DNA of 64,000 bases from Cryptococcus deneoformans JEC21. Lineage: Eukaryota > Basidiomycota > Tremellomycetes > Tremellales > Cryptococcaceae. Position numbers and translations under genes: made by a program. Shown here piece after piece: positions 54,292 through 64,000 of this stretch. The stretch's first letter is position 1; each line of letters begins with the position of its first letter. Where the stretch lies: the NCBI RefSeq assembly GCF_000091045.1, contig NC_006686.1:1295001-1359000 (forward strand), written 5' to 3'. Below the pieces are notes generated by a model that was not told where the DNA came from, ran no database searches, and saw only the letters and a list, made by a program, of their open reading frames with translations.

Positions 54292-56104
54292 TTAGAGGTC
54301 CTTTTTCCCTTCCACTTCTCCCTTATTACTCTCAAATCTTTCCATCGCAGAGAGTCTCTCAGGAAGTGTCGGGTGGGAGTGATGGTACATGGAGTACAAC
54401 CAGTCACTATGAGGGGAAGACAAATTGGTGACATGCAGCTTGATCAGCGCTGAGGCAAGGTCTGGCTTTTTGCCAAGGTTGACCGCGAACTCATCTACAA
54501 AAGCGTCAGCTTCCCATCAAGCCAGCAACCTTGACAACCTCACCAGCCTGGTACTCGTACTTCCTGGTCTGAGCATGCATCAGAAACTTGACAAATGCGT
54601 CGGTAGGTTCCAGAACGAGTTGGAAAAGGATAAAACCAATGCAGAATGGCTGGGGGGCAGCAATGGCCAACTCAGGGTTGAAACCAAAGGCAGCATACAG
54701 AGACTGATTGTTGATGAACACAGAGAAGACGAGAAGAGTGAGGAAGAGGTGAATTTGAGTACCGAAAAGGAGTTTGGTGGGATGAGCTGTGAAAGCATAA
54801 GAGAACTGTTGAAAGGCAGATTAAAAAAGAAACACTCACAGTAGTACCAATGACCAAGCTCGTGGCCTTGGGGGAAAACTATCAATAATAACATTTACAA
54901 CATTCGGTTAAGGACTTACCGAGAACAGCGACAACCTCATCTGTAGTGCTGTCCTTGATCAATGTATCATAAATAACGATGTGTTTGGACCAAGGAAGAC
55001 CGTAGAAGTAACTAAGCCAGGATATTTACGTGTCAGTTGAACTGAAACTGGCCATTTTTTTTGCTTACGCGTTAGAATGCGAGCTCCTCTTGCTGCCGTC
55101 AATAACGTATAAATGTTTCAGAGGAAATCCCAGCTGGCTCGCGAGGGCTTCAACCTTGGTACGGAGCTCACCCGCGGGAAGGGGAGCTAGCTTATTGAAC
55201 AATGGTTGGACTATGCAAGTTTTTAGGGACGTGTGCTTCGTATACATTGAGGATACTCACTAAATGTGGGGTAGATAATTTGGAGGGTCAATTGCACACA
55301 GACCCTGCAATGCTATTAATTACCATCGTCGACTCTGCTAGAAACTGACTTACAGGAACAGCATCAACCAGGGCACAAAGCTCTTTCCAGAAAGTTCAAT
55401 GATCTTGAGGAACCCAGCCAAGACAGGGAGACCTAAGAGGGCAAACAGAAGATAGCTTTTCAAGGTGTCCATCACCCAAAGAGTTCTAGTTGACTTGTTG
55501 AAACCATGCTTTTCTTCGAGCACAAAAGTCTGGTAGTATGACCAGGGAAGGCCGGGAATGGCGGTAGAGAGGGTGAGGATTGTGATCCATACGAGAGACC
55601 GCACGATCTACCCTTTCATTAGCGATGAAATATAACATACAACAATGATTTTCATGATAAGTACCCACAATCCAGTTGGGACCCAGACCCAATAGATTAG
55701 TGAACCTGCCTGCGACGTCCCACAATTTGGAATATGCTCCTGACTTGATCATAATCCAGCCGAGAATCTGGTTAAACACAAGTTGGAGGAGTTGAAACCT
55801 TGTTTTATCTCGACTATAAGTTTGAGCTTTCCGGAATGTATCGCCTTCAAGGTGAGCCTTGAGGGCCGGAGGAGGAGCTGGTCGGTCATAACATGGAAGC
55901 TGACGACGCCTGGTTTCCACGATCACTTAGCTTAGAAGATATACAGTACATAAAACCTCAAACTTACAGGATATACACCTCAAATGCCGTCTGCAGCCAA
56001 GTGGAGAGAACAACGATAAATCGATAATCGATCGCACGATTATCTGCCAGGTGGGCGAGGTGAGATATAACTCCGTCTAGGAGGGCAACAGGAGAGCGAG
56101 TCAT
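54292..56104 (-). CDS. STE24: CAAX prenyl protease 1 (Ste24)
   Basis: A zinc metalloprotease of the ER and inner nuclear membrane that trims prenylated CAAX proteins such as fungal a-type pheromones. The ATG at 56102-56104 starts [14 protein letters not shown]; the first splice (CT|GTAAGT...CCAG|G) gives [15 protein letters not shown]. Membrane segments include [19 protein letters not shown] and [30 protein letters not shown] is conserved. The metal motif is [16 protein letters not shown], and the third ligand lies in [13 protein letters not shown], joined by a splice supplying the Asp. The end is [20 protein letters not shown] and a short tail with TAA at 54292-54294. The family length (about 450 aa) is respected. 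Confidence 0.95.
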
Positions 56105-56382
56105 AGTGAGTTCCTGATGCTAACAAATTCCAGATCTATGATATCTAGGATAATAACCAGTCGAAGATCTTCACAATTTTGCCGTCTGCGGACCAGACGG
56201 ACGATTGCTAATGTGGTTGGCGATGTCGTTGAAGCCCTTTTTGTTCTCCAGCAGCGCCCCTTTCCGGAACTTATGACGTGGAAGAAGCATACGGAGTCAA
56301 TCCACTCGCCGCTTCAAGTAAAAATATTCCGAAAGTGGATCATTCGAAACATTTCCAGCCCTTGCTTGAACAGCAACAACAA

Positions 56383-56393
<11 letters not shown>

Positions 56394-56422
<29 letters not shown>

Positions 56423-56438
56423 GGCGAAGGGAAAGTCA

Positions 56439-56470
<32 letters not shown>

Positions 56471-56492
56471 AAAACCCGGAAAGCGTGAAGTT

Positions 56493-56530
<38 letters not shown>

Positions 56531-56611
56531 AAAGAAGGTAAATTTGTGTTGGTTGTCACTCTACAAATGGCAGGACTCCCAAGTAGAGATATCATTACTG
56601 ATCGAAGACAT

Positions 56612-56684
<73 letters not shown>

Positions 56685-56815
56685 CATCATGCGCAATGTT
56701 GGGGAACTCGAGAGGTAAGTCCGGCTACATGAGCTTCCGACCATCTGTTGATTTAGTTCCTAACAGCGGCGAGGGCAAAGATGGTAAAGCCAAGGGTAAG
56801 GGCAAGAGCAGATAA
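56394..56815 (+). CDS. UPF0390 (DUF2462) small basic protein
   Basis: A 97-aa highly basic protein of the UPF0390 family (relatives of human C19orf53, a 10-kDa Leydig cell tumour protein homologue), thought nuclear or nucleolar. Exons are 56394-56537, 56614-56714 and 56767-56815. The start MAQGAGKSIKAKGKS follows ACCATGG. Conserved features are the N-terminal MAQG and basic stretch, KREVAPKDRQR, and SSKINNSIEKQMVQAAS in the second exon. The end is GKAKGKGKSR. Function is unknown. Divergent from STE24 with a 289-bp shared promoter; tail-to-tail with the decarboxylase gene. Confidence 0.85.
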
Positions 56816-56960
56816 GTAAGGTGGCTCGATTTTTTAGGTAGGCGCATTTTGTTTTAAAACATCAAACCAGGTACTAAATAGTTTGCAGAGTTAACACATC
56901 TGTATGATATTGTTGTACGCCTTGTAACCTAATTCTAATCTAATTCGAACTATTATTTCT

Positions 56961-57200
56961 CTATTTAACCTCGGTGCTACATTTTCCGATTTCCATTCCA
57001 ACCCTTACAAAGGTCTCCAACTGTTTCTTGCTATTTTCAACGAGATCCTTGTCAAATTCTACTCCGGCTGATTTTGGAAAGACTGTGATGGTAGTGGATC
57101 CGCCATACTGAAACCAGCCTAGCTCTTCACCTTTGCAGACCTTATCACCCGGTTTCTTGGACCATCCGATGGAGCCCACAAGCATTGCTATACCGCAAAT

Positions 57201-57231
<31 letters not shown>

Positions 57232-57249
57232 CAATATGAACGAGAACGC

Positions 57250-57280
<31 letters not shown>

Positions 57281-57281
57281 G

Positions 57282-57318
<37 letters not shown>

Positions 57319-57552
57319 AATAGAACGCTTGTTCAAAGTGAAGACATTGAGATCTAAATATTTGAAATGAACAAATCATCTAAGAGTCAAGCGCGCAAGG
57401 CCACCAGAACACACCTTCATTGATAGCTTGAGGATTCACAGCTAGTTTTATAGGGTTCATGTCATGCAAACTTGCCTAAAAATTGTAGCCGACTTACTGT
57501 ACAGTTCTCCTAGAATAATCCGCCATCAACTTTCTTCCACAAGTGACCAAGT

Positions 57553-57583
<31 letters not shown>

Positions 57584-57809
57584 ACAATCATACCTTCCAC
57601 GGGTGAATGGAACCTATGATAATCTTGTGGGGCCAACCTATGGATTGAGAGAGCGGCTTCACGATCATCCTGTACTGCTTTGAATGTCATGTCTGCGACA
57701 TCCTTCCCAGTCAAGAGGTTCGGAAGCGTGAATTGCTGCCCCTTGATCCTTTATCACGTTATCGATCATAATTTAGCCTAGCAAAACCACCTTTCAGACT
57801 GAAGTTACA

Positions 57810-57859
<50 letters not shown>

Positions 57860-58274
57860 GTCCGCAGCGGAGACAATAATGGTTGGGTCTCCCACGGAGG
57901 TGATTGGTCGGGCGCTGGCGATCAGACGACGGGAAAAGAATGAGTTGAATGTCTGGGGATAATTGTTATCACCACTCGCGCGGAGTACAAAACAGCTTAC
58001 TGGGTACTGGCTCAAATCTTTCACTAAAAGCTCGTCAAGAGGCAATTCATATGTTCTAATGAATGACCTTATATGTTCCTCTACGTCGGGTCCAGTCTGA
58101 TCATACGTCTGCCCCTCTACTTAGTATTCAGTATACGTAGATAAACTGCATATTAGATTATGACACAAACTCACGCTTGATGGACTTTTCTCGCAAAAGC
58201 TTTTCAACAGATGCGTATGACATGTAGCTGTTCTAGACGAGAAATTAGCAGTGCCAGGTATTTGTATTGCGTGC

Positions 58275-58315
<41 letters not shown>

Positions 58316-58388
58316 GACGCGCACATCTGCCTTTCGTTATTATGTGCGGCTTGGGTAAGCATATAGCGGTTGTGGGGGCTTACAGATC

Positions 58389-58426
<38 letters not shown>

Positions 58427-58886
58427 GATCACGTAATTGCCTACAGATGCTATGTTAGGTTGGTAGGAATGGAGGAGGACAAGGAGACAAGCTTACCCAT
58501 ATGCTCCATGGCAAACAGCTGAACAAGTACGTTAAGGGCATCAGAGCTACATTAATACAGACGATATCTATCCGATCGGACGTACATGATCTAAAGTCTC
58601 CTCGGAGGGGAAGAACTTTGCTATCCAATGTTTAGCCTCAGGACCATGGGAATGAACGGCGTCCGATCTAAGCTCGCTTGCTTTACAATATATTAGAATT
58701 TTCCTGCCATTTATGTATACTAGATGTTTGCGTACGAGCAAGCTGATCTTTCCGAGCGCCCCTAACAGCTTTCGAATTGGACACGATATGGTCGAGCGAG
58801 TCCTCGAGTGGTTTGCCGAGCTCTTCAGGAAGAGCTTGGACAGGATGAGGAGATTCCTGAGTTGAAGGGTCTGATATGGGGTCCAT
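56961..58886 (-). CDS. Phosphatidylserine decarboxylase
   Basis: Converts phosphatidylserine to phosphatidylethanolamine using a pyruvoyl group made by self-cleavage. The ATG at 58884-58886 starts MDPISDPSTQESPHPVQ with no evident mitochondrial presequence or membrane segment. Family segments follow: YVRVGMHLLF, ELPLDELLVKDLSQYP, FNSFFSRRLIASARPI, VSAADCRLTVYQTV and HRLAPQDYHRFHSPVEG (His near the active site). The last exons give ICGIAMLVGSIGW and the cleavage site GWFQYGGSTTITVF, where the GGST serine becomes the pyruvoyl group. The stop is at 56961-56963. About nine short introns. It belongs to the longer fungal class with an N-terminal domain and lacks a recognisable C2 domain, so the location may be endomembrane; that is inferred. 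Confidence 0.92.
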
Positions 58887-59090
58887 CGCAAATAGGGCTG
58901 TCTGCTGAATAAATGTACTTGTACGCTACAGGGAGGAAAGGTATACGCATAAGAGTGCGTGCGGCTGATAAGAGTGGGAAAGTGGGTGATAATCTCTTTG
59001 TGACGTCATGGATGTAAAGTGGGTGTCCGAGTAAGGGAAGGAGGGTAGTTATTATGATTATTTACGCAATTATTCTTTGGGATGAGCAGT

Positions 59091-59108
<18 letters not shown>
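58887..59108. promoter_or_regulatory. Divergent promoter decarboxylase / RRP46
   Basis: 222 bp between diverging starts, AT-rich around 59050-59080. No named site was recognised. An in-frame ATG at 59082 may extend RRP46 by nine residues. Confidence 0.5.
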
Positions 59109-59128
<20 letters not shown>

Positions 59129-60122
59129 TAGACGCCCCGATGGCAGAACGCCTGCCCAGCTTAGGCCTTTGCATCTGTCCATTGGTGAGCTCGATCGTGC
59201 AGACGGCTCGGCTCGCTTCGCTTTCGGTATGTCTCTTCTTGTATACCTCCTCCGCAGACTGCTGAACACATGCCTCGTAGGGTCAAATGCCGTCCTTGCA
59301 AGCTGCTCTGGTCCTATAGAGGTCCGCCTCCGTGAAGAACTCCCAGACAAAGCCACTTTTGAAGTAAATCATCGCCCTCTCGAGGGCGTTGGTGCAACTC
59401 CTTCCCGAGCTCTTGTCACCACCCTTGAAACTATTTTCCCTCCCATCTTATCATTAGAAAAGCACCCGAGATCCCTTGTTCAGCTTGTAGTGCAGAGCTT
59501 AGTGCCATCTACAGGTAGGGTTGTGTACGGGTCTGTCTTTGGGGCGGAAGGGGTGGGAGCAGAGCAGAACACATGGCCGGCGACGGATAAGGACGATTAC
59601 GCCTATATCCCAGAAAGTAGAAAAGATGCAGCTAGGATATCTCCTGCAGCGGGGTATACTTTTACTGCTCGAGCCGCCTCTATCAACGCTTCGACATTAG
59701 CACTCCTCTCCGCGGGTACAATATCGATCTTAGCACTTCCCGTCGCTGTAGCCCTCGTGGTGACTACCAAAGGGAGAGTGATGTTGGATCCAGAAGCCGA
59801 TGAGGAGAAGCAGGCAAAGGCGAGACTCGGGTTCGGCTGGGCCTGGGGTGCAGTATTTGGGACGGCCAATGAAGAGAACAATATGGGAGTTGCTGGGCAG
59901 AACGACGGTGGGGCAGAACTTGTTTGGATCGAAAGTGAAGGTAGCTTCACTAGGCAGGAAGTGAGTATTTCATATTTTTTTTTTCAAGCAAGACTTGAGC
60001 ACTGATGATGAGCACCTCAGTGGTCGGAAGCGCTGCAAATGTCCAAAACGGCCTCAAAGGCAATCCTTGAATTCATTCGAATCCAACTTGACGCTCATCT
60101 TAGTTCACATCAACTCTCATAG
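59109..60122 (+). CDS. RRP46: Exosome core subunit Rrp46
   Basis: A non-catalytic RNase PH-like subunit of the exosome ring. The ATG at 59109 sits in CAACCATGGCC; an in-frame ATG at 59082 has weaker context. The protein starts MATAGPSRRPDGRTPAQLRP, then LSIGELDRADGSARFAFG and, after an intron, SNAVLASCSGPIEVRLREELP, NHRPLEGVGATPSRA, HPRSLVQLVVQSLV and AASINASTLALLSAG. The 3' exoribonuclease family-1 pattern matches Rrp46 rather than Rrp41. There is a roughly 60-residue insert in the middle (residues around 125-175). The last intron (GTGAGT at 59961) leads to WSEALQMSKTASKA and a stop at 60120-60122. Stop codons of RRP46 and the next gene are 27 bp apart, tail-to-tail. Confidence 0.88.
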
Positions 60123-60149
60123 ACTTCGTATTTTAATGCATTGTGTACA

Positions 60150-61958
60150 CTATAATGACTGCGTTTTATTCCATTCTTCTATGACCTTCCCCAATTTGAA
60201 GACCAGATTTTCCATACCCCACTGTCCAGTGATGGCGACACCTATTGGCCACCCATCGGGACCTTTACCGGCCGGAACAGACATGGCGGGCAAGCCTGCA
60301 AGTGAGGCGGGAACGTTGAGCAGATCCTGGATATAGGTCGCCTCTGTTTGATCACTGTCTTCCCCGGTAGGATTAATTTTGGGTGCTGTGCAGATTGCTG
60401 TGGGGTGAATAATGAAGTCTACCGCATCCGGTGAAGGTAAAGCCGGCGAAGGAGATAAAGGGTGGGGAATCCGGAAAATTGCTTGAAAGTCCTTTTTCAG
60501 GCAGCGACGAATGTACAGTGCTTTCAAGTACGTGTTGTTAAATTCACTTGCCGCCGATAATCAGTCAATATCGTATTGTTAGTCAGACAGTGGCAAAAAA
60601 GCTCTCACTCTGCACTTAAAACATGGGTTCCTGCCAAAATTCTCTTCTTCACCTCTATCCCAAACCCTTCGCTTCTGATCCTGATCCTTCTCTGAATCCC
60701 ACTCTCTTCCGTTCTCTTTCCCACTGTCTTCTCAGCTTGCCCTGCAAACCAACTCCCGCCATATCTTCCCAGATTGCTAGACGCTTCGGCACTTGCGAGG
60801 ACATAGTACGCAGGCAAAGTTTTAGGAAGAGATGGTAATGACACTGGGTGAAGAGTTGCTCCAAGCGACTGTAGGTGTGAGAGGAGAGAACGAGGTGTGT
60901 TTATGTACGGAGGAGGTAGTGAAGCTTGCCTGGGTACCCCGATGCGACAGCCAGATAGAGGGCCAGCTGTTGTAGGCAGGATAGCAAGGTGGGCCTTCAG
61001 GATGGAAAGGGCCTGGGAGCGTGAACGGGTAGATGCACATGTCATATCGTTATCATCTGGATGTGATATGACGTCTGCAAACCATGAGTAATGGAATGTG
61101 GACGAGGAGGATGAGAACTCACTGAACACTCGTTCAACGGCGTCGACTTCTCTCGCTAGTACACCAACGCAATCTAAAGAGTCGCCGTACGCTACTACGC
61201 CTCTCCTACATATCGTTAAATCCTGAAGTCAGATTAACAAAGGCAGGGAGATACATACCGGCTGATGAGCCCATATGACGGTCTAAGGCCGACCACACCA
61301 CAATAACTAGCTGGCAAACGCACTGAACCACCCGTGTCTGTCCCGAGAGCTCTTCAGGGATGGAGAGGTTAGTTTCGGTGATTGAAGGACATATCAAGAC
61401 ATATATGCTCACGCGTAACAGCTGCCTTCTGCTACAGCAGCCGCTGATCCGCCTGAACTTCCGCCGGCTGACCGAGGTGGCTCTTCAGGTGACGGTGAAG
61501 CCGGGTTATATACCGGAGAATAATATGGGGGTAAATTGGTAGTCAACGAGCTGACGTAAATTTGATGAATAATCAATACCTGTTCAAGTCCATCTCATTA
61601 CTCACCCCATACCAAACTCATCCATCTTCGTCATCCCAACTATTTGCGCCCCCGCTGCTACAAGACTCGAAACGCATGTAGCATCAAAAGGCGGCTTGTA
61701 ATCTTTTAATGCCACAGAGGAGCATGTGGTAGGTGCATATGAATAAGATATATTCTCTTTAAGGGCAATAGTCATTCCTGACAGTGGGCCTAATAGGGGT
61801 TCAGATCGTAGAGACAAGAAGAAAAAACAGGACATACCGTCCGCTTTGACAGTCGGAGATGGGTCCATCCATGAGTAAGGTGTAGGAGCTGTTGCTGATG
61901 TACGTGGAACTGCTGTATGGCGTACGGCGGCTTGGTTAAAACGTATGGTTGCTCGCAT
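60150..61958 (-). CDS. HER2: Mitochondrial glutamyl-tRNA(Gln) amidotransferase subunit A
   Basis: GatA makes Gln-tRNA(Gln) in mitochondria by amidating Glu-tRNA(Gln), using ammonia released by its amidase site. The ATG at 61956-61958 starts [19 protein letters not shown], a basic leader fit for mitochondrial import. The amidase signature triad is visible: Lys in [11 protein letters not shown], and Ser residues in [34 protein letters not shown] sequence and SLDCVGV follow, then RCRIGVPR-like and [14 protein letters not shown]. The C-terminus has [20 protein letters not shown] and [19 protein letters not shown]. Stop at 60150-60152. It appears complete, with about seven introns. Confidence 0.93.
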
Positions 61959-62777
61959 GGCCGAAGAGGAGCAATTGTAGGTAATATTGAGCGTAACTGA
62001 GACTCGAAATCACATTACAGATTCACAGATTCCGTCATAACAACCTCATTCATCGATTGATACCACATCCGTCGGGCAAATATTTTGATCCCGTCCGAAG
62101 CGACAGAGGAAACGGGGGCCGATGAGTCAGATCGCCGAGTCTAAATATATTGTAACGGTGCAGCCAGCGTCCCAGCAATCGATCAAATTGAGGAATGGAT
62201 CAAGCATTCGTTAAATTATTCTCCCAAAGCTTGTCCTAAAACCATCCTATATGTGGCTCGCAGATGCCCTCAAGCCTTTTGGTGACTCTTCACTCGCTAC
62301 TAGTCAAAACCCGCTATACATATTCCACTCGCTGTGGTTTCTTCTTGTATTGTGGTGGTTGGCCTCTTCTACGAGGAGGAGGGAGTCTGTCGGCGGCCAA
62401 CTATGAAGGAAGGCTTACCTATGCTGACCTTTTGAACTCTGTTTCTCGGTGGACTCTACTACTGAAACCGATGTTGTGCAACCCAGTTAAAGAGACACTG
62501 TCGCTGGTTTAATGATAGCTGACAGCCATTATTGGAACATCAGAAGCTTCGATGACTGAATCAATCATCAGTACTCGGTACAGGCAGGATCTGCATTGCA
62601 TTATCTGCTTTACAATTGCTGAGAGTCGGATCATCATTACATCCGGAAATCCAATAATGTTGATTTTTTTTTCTCATGAGATACGTAACACCACACTATA
62701 TATGTATACAAAGCTACCTACAATCTGATCTTTTCTCGATTCCTATCATAACCATTCGAAAATTCCTGCCGACCCCC
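61959..62777. promoter_or_regulatory. Intergenic region MFS gene / HER2 promoter
   Basis: 819 bp: the 3' sequence of the transporter gene and the upstream region of HER2. A plus-strand open frame at 62264-62512 shows no motif. Nothing else is recognised. Confidence 0.5.
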
Positions 62778-64000
62778 TTACAACCAGTATCTAAACGCCG
62801 GGTGATCGTCGCCCAGTTCAACAACTTCAGCCCGAGTCATCCCCTCCAATCCCCACTTTTGCTGATATGCCGGGTCATCATATTCTTGAACTTCATCGGG
62901 AAGAGGAGCGGGGCCATACTTTTCATCCCTCCTCCTATTCTCCCGTTTATTCATGATGTACAAGAGAAGCGCCATAGAGCCATTCAAAAGGCAGAACGCC
63001 ATAGCCGTAGCATGTCCAGGTTGGAAACGGGGGGCATCCTTGTTGCGATATGCCTGAGAGGAGACGATACCACCAGAGTTACCAGCGGAGAAGACGAGAC
63101 CCATGCAGATGGCTTTCTTATCTAAATCATATATCAGCGCAATGACCCTGGCAGTGACGCGAGTGATACACACAGTGATTACCCCAAGTGTTACCGGTCC
63201 ATGCAATTGTGGTGGCGATAAGAGGGCCGGCAGCGGCAGACGACACGTACACGGCAAAGTATAATGCACCCTGAATTTTACTTAATTATGCTTCTTTCCT
63301 TGGAGCAATGACTCTGCTTACAGGGTATCGAATAGGAATAGTCAAGAGAAGTAGATAGCCAATAGCACCAATAAGTGACCTGGGACACAGTCAATTCGTC
63401 TCTTCGATTCACACTAGAGCATGGTCTCACCATCCCATAAGGAAGAACCCTCGTCTTTTGAATTTATCACTGAGAAATGCAGTCGTCATTGTTGTGATGA
63501 ACATCAATACATAGGCTTCGAGATCGTCAGCTTATTTCCACCAGGGACAATGTAGAGACGTACGTGGAACACTTAGAAGAAGCGATTGAGAGACAGTGAA
63601 TTCACCGAGATAAGCGATGATAGTGGGAGTGAAGAGGCTAAATGATCCGTTTTAGTAAAAAAATCTGCATAAACCATCACTGATGAGTAGACATACGATC
63701 CACTATATGCAAACCGTATTCATCAGTCAATCAATCAAAAAAAATTCACCTATGAGCGGTACTCACCTGTAAAGGGGTTCCGCCGCACCGATGTACATCA
63801 ACATCAGACAATATGTCTTCCAGTCCGTAAAAGCCTTCTTGACAATTCTCTTATTATAGCTTCCTTCAGAAGCCTGACCCATGTTAGCCAAAATTCTTTC
63901 CTACATGATTGATACATGGTTCACCAAACCTTGTTCAGCCTTCAGTCGCATGAGGACCATTTCTTTTTCCAAAGGTGTAAGGAACCTGGCTCGGTCTGGC
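62778..64000 (-). CDS. MFS anion:cation symporter (allantoate permease type), 3' part
   Basis: The C-terminal half of a major facilitator transporter of the Dal5/Tna1-like anion:cation symporter family; the gene begins beyond the window. From the window edge the reverse strand reads an extended cytoplasmic loop with LTPLEKEMVLMRLKAE, then GSYNKRIVKKAFTDWKTYCLM-like sequence with the tenth-segment region, SDKFKRRGFFLMG, PYRIPLLLLTIPI-type helices and KKAICMGLVFSAGNSGGIVSSQ, characteristic of the eleventh segment. After AMAFCLLNGSMALLLYIMNKREN the tail ends EKYGPAPLPDEVQEYDDPAY to FRYWL, typical of the family. Introns are frequent (about 10 in 1.2 kb). The substrate cannot be told from the sequence; nicotinate, allantoate, biotin precursors and others are transported by relatives. 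Confidence 0.87.

Noticed and set aside
1..64000. CRISPR arrays, insertion sequences, bacterial operons, viral genes
   Set aside because: No regularly spaced repeats, transposase, integrase or reverse-transcriptase motifs were seen; gene structure is eukaryotic throughout.

Overview
The window is nuclear DNA of a basidiomycete yeast. It has dense short introns (about 45-70 nt, GTxxGT donors, CTGAC/CTAAC-like branch sites), closely packed genes on both strands, and conserved eukaryotic housekeeping families. The protein families (an NST1-type and a JSN1-type protein, a CPL1/PriA-like Cys-rich secreted protein, a Cdc10-type septin) and the gene style point to Tremellales, most likely Cryptococcus or a close relative. 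That placement is an inference from gene content, not a database match. No bacterial, viral or CRISPR features were seen.

Layout. 0-8.4 kb: the 3' end of a PITH-domain thioredoxin-like gene, a large seven-membrane-segment protein with a long cytoplasmic tail (-), a dual-specificity phosphatase with a probable MAPK-docking motif (-), and an unrecognised small membrane protein (+). 8.4-18.0 kb: RPB7 (-), a two-RRM plus Pumilio (JSN1/PUF1-type) gene (+), a 1.5 kb convergent spacer, and importin alpha (-). 18.3-27.1 kb: CWF19-like 2 (+), GPN1 GTPase (+), guanylate kinase (-), and a fungal-specific unknown (+). 27.3-30.2 kb: an intron-containing tRNA-Glu, then an accessory-looking stretch with two poorly recognisable genes bracketed by a direct imperfect repeat of about 95-105 bp. 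30.2-38.4 kb: RAX1-like RGS membrane protein (+), SRC1/HEH1 inner nuclear membrane protein (-), CDC10 septin (+), and a secreted CPL1/PriA-like protein (-). 38.4-41.6 kb: a 3.3 kb AT-rich stretch without a confident gene. 41.6-64 kb: ABP1 (+), NST1 (-), PAN2 (-), STE24 (-), a UPF0390 small basic protein (+), phosphatidylserine decarboxylase (-), RRP46 (+), mitochondrial GatA (-), and the 3' part of an MFS anion:cation symporter (-).

The genes do not form one pathway. Loose themes are RNA biology (RPB7, JSN1-like, CWF19L2, GPN1, NST1, PAN2, RRP46, tRNA-Glu, GatA) and cortex or polarity (RAX1-like, CDC10, ABP1, STE24). The most distinctive sequence-level finding is a set of GC-AG introns. Three are well supported by protein continuity (RPB7, RAX1-like, and SRC1 next to a 14-nt microexon) and one more is possible. 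Exon sums confirm the models for RPB7 (172 aa), RAX1-like (416 aa), JSN1-like (1221 aa), the phosphatase (420 aa) and UPF0390 (97 aa).
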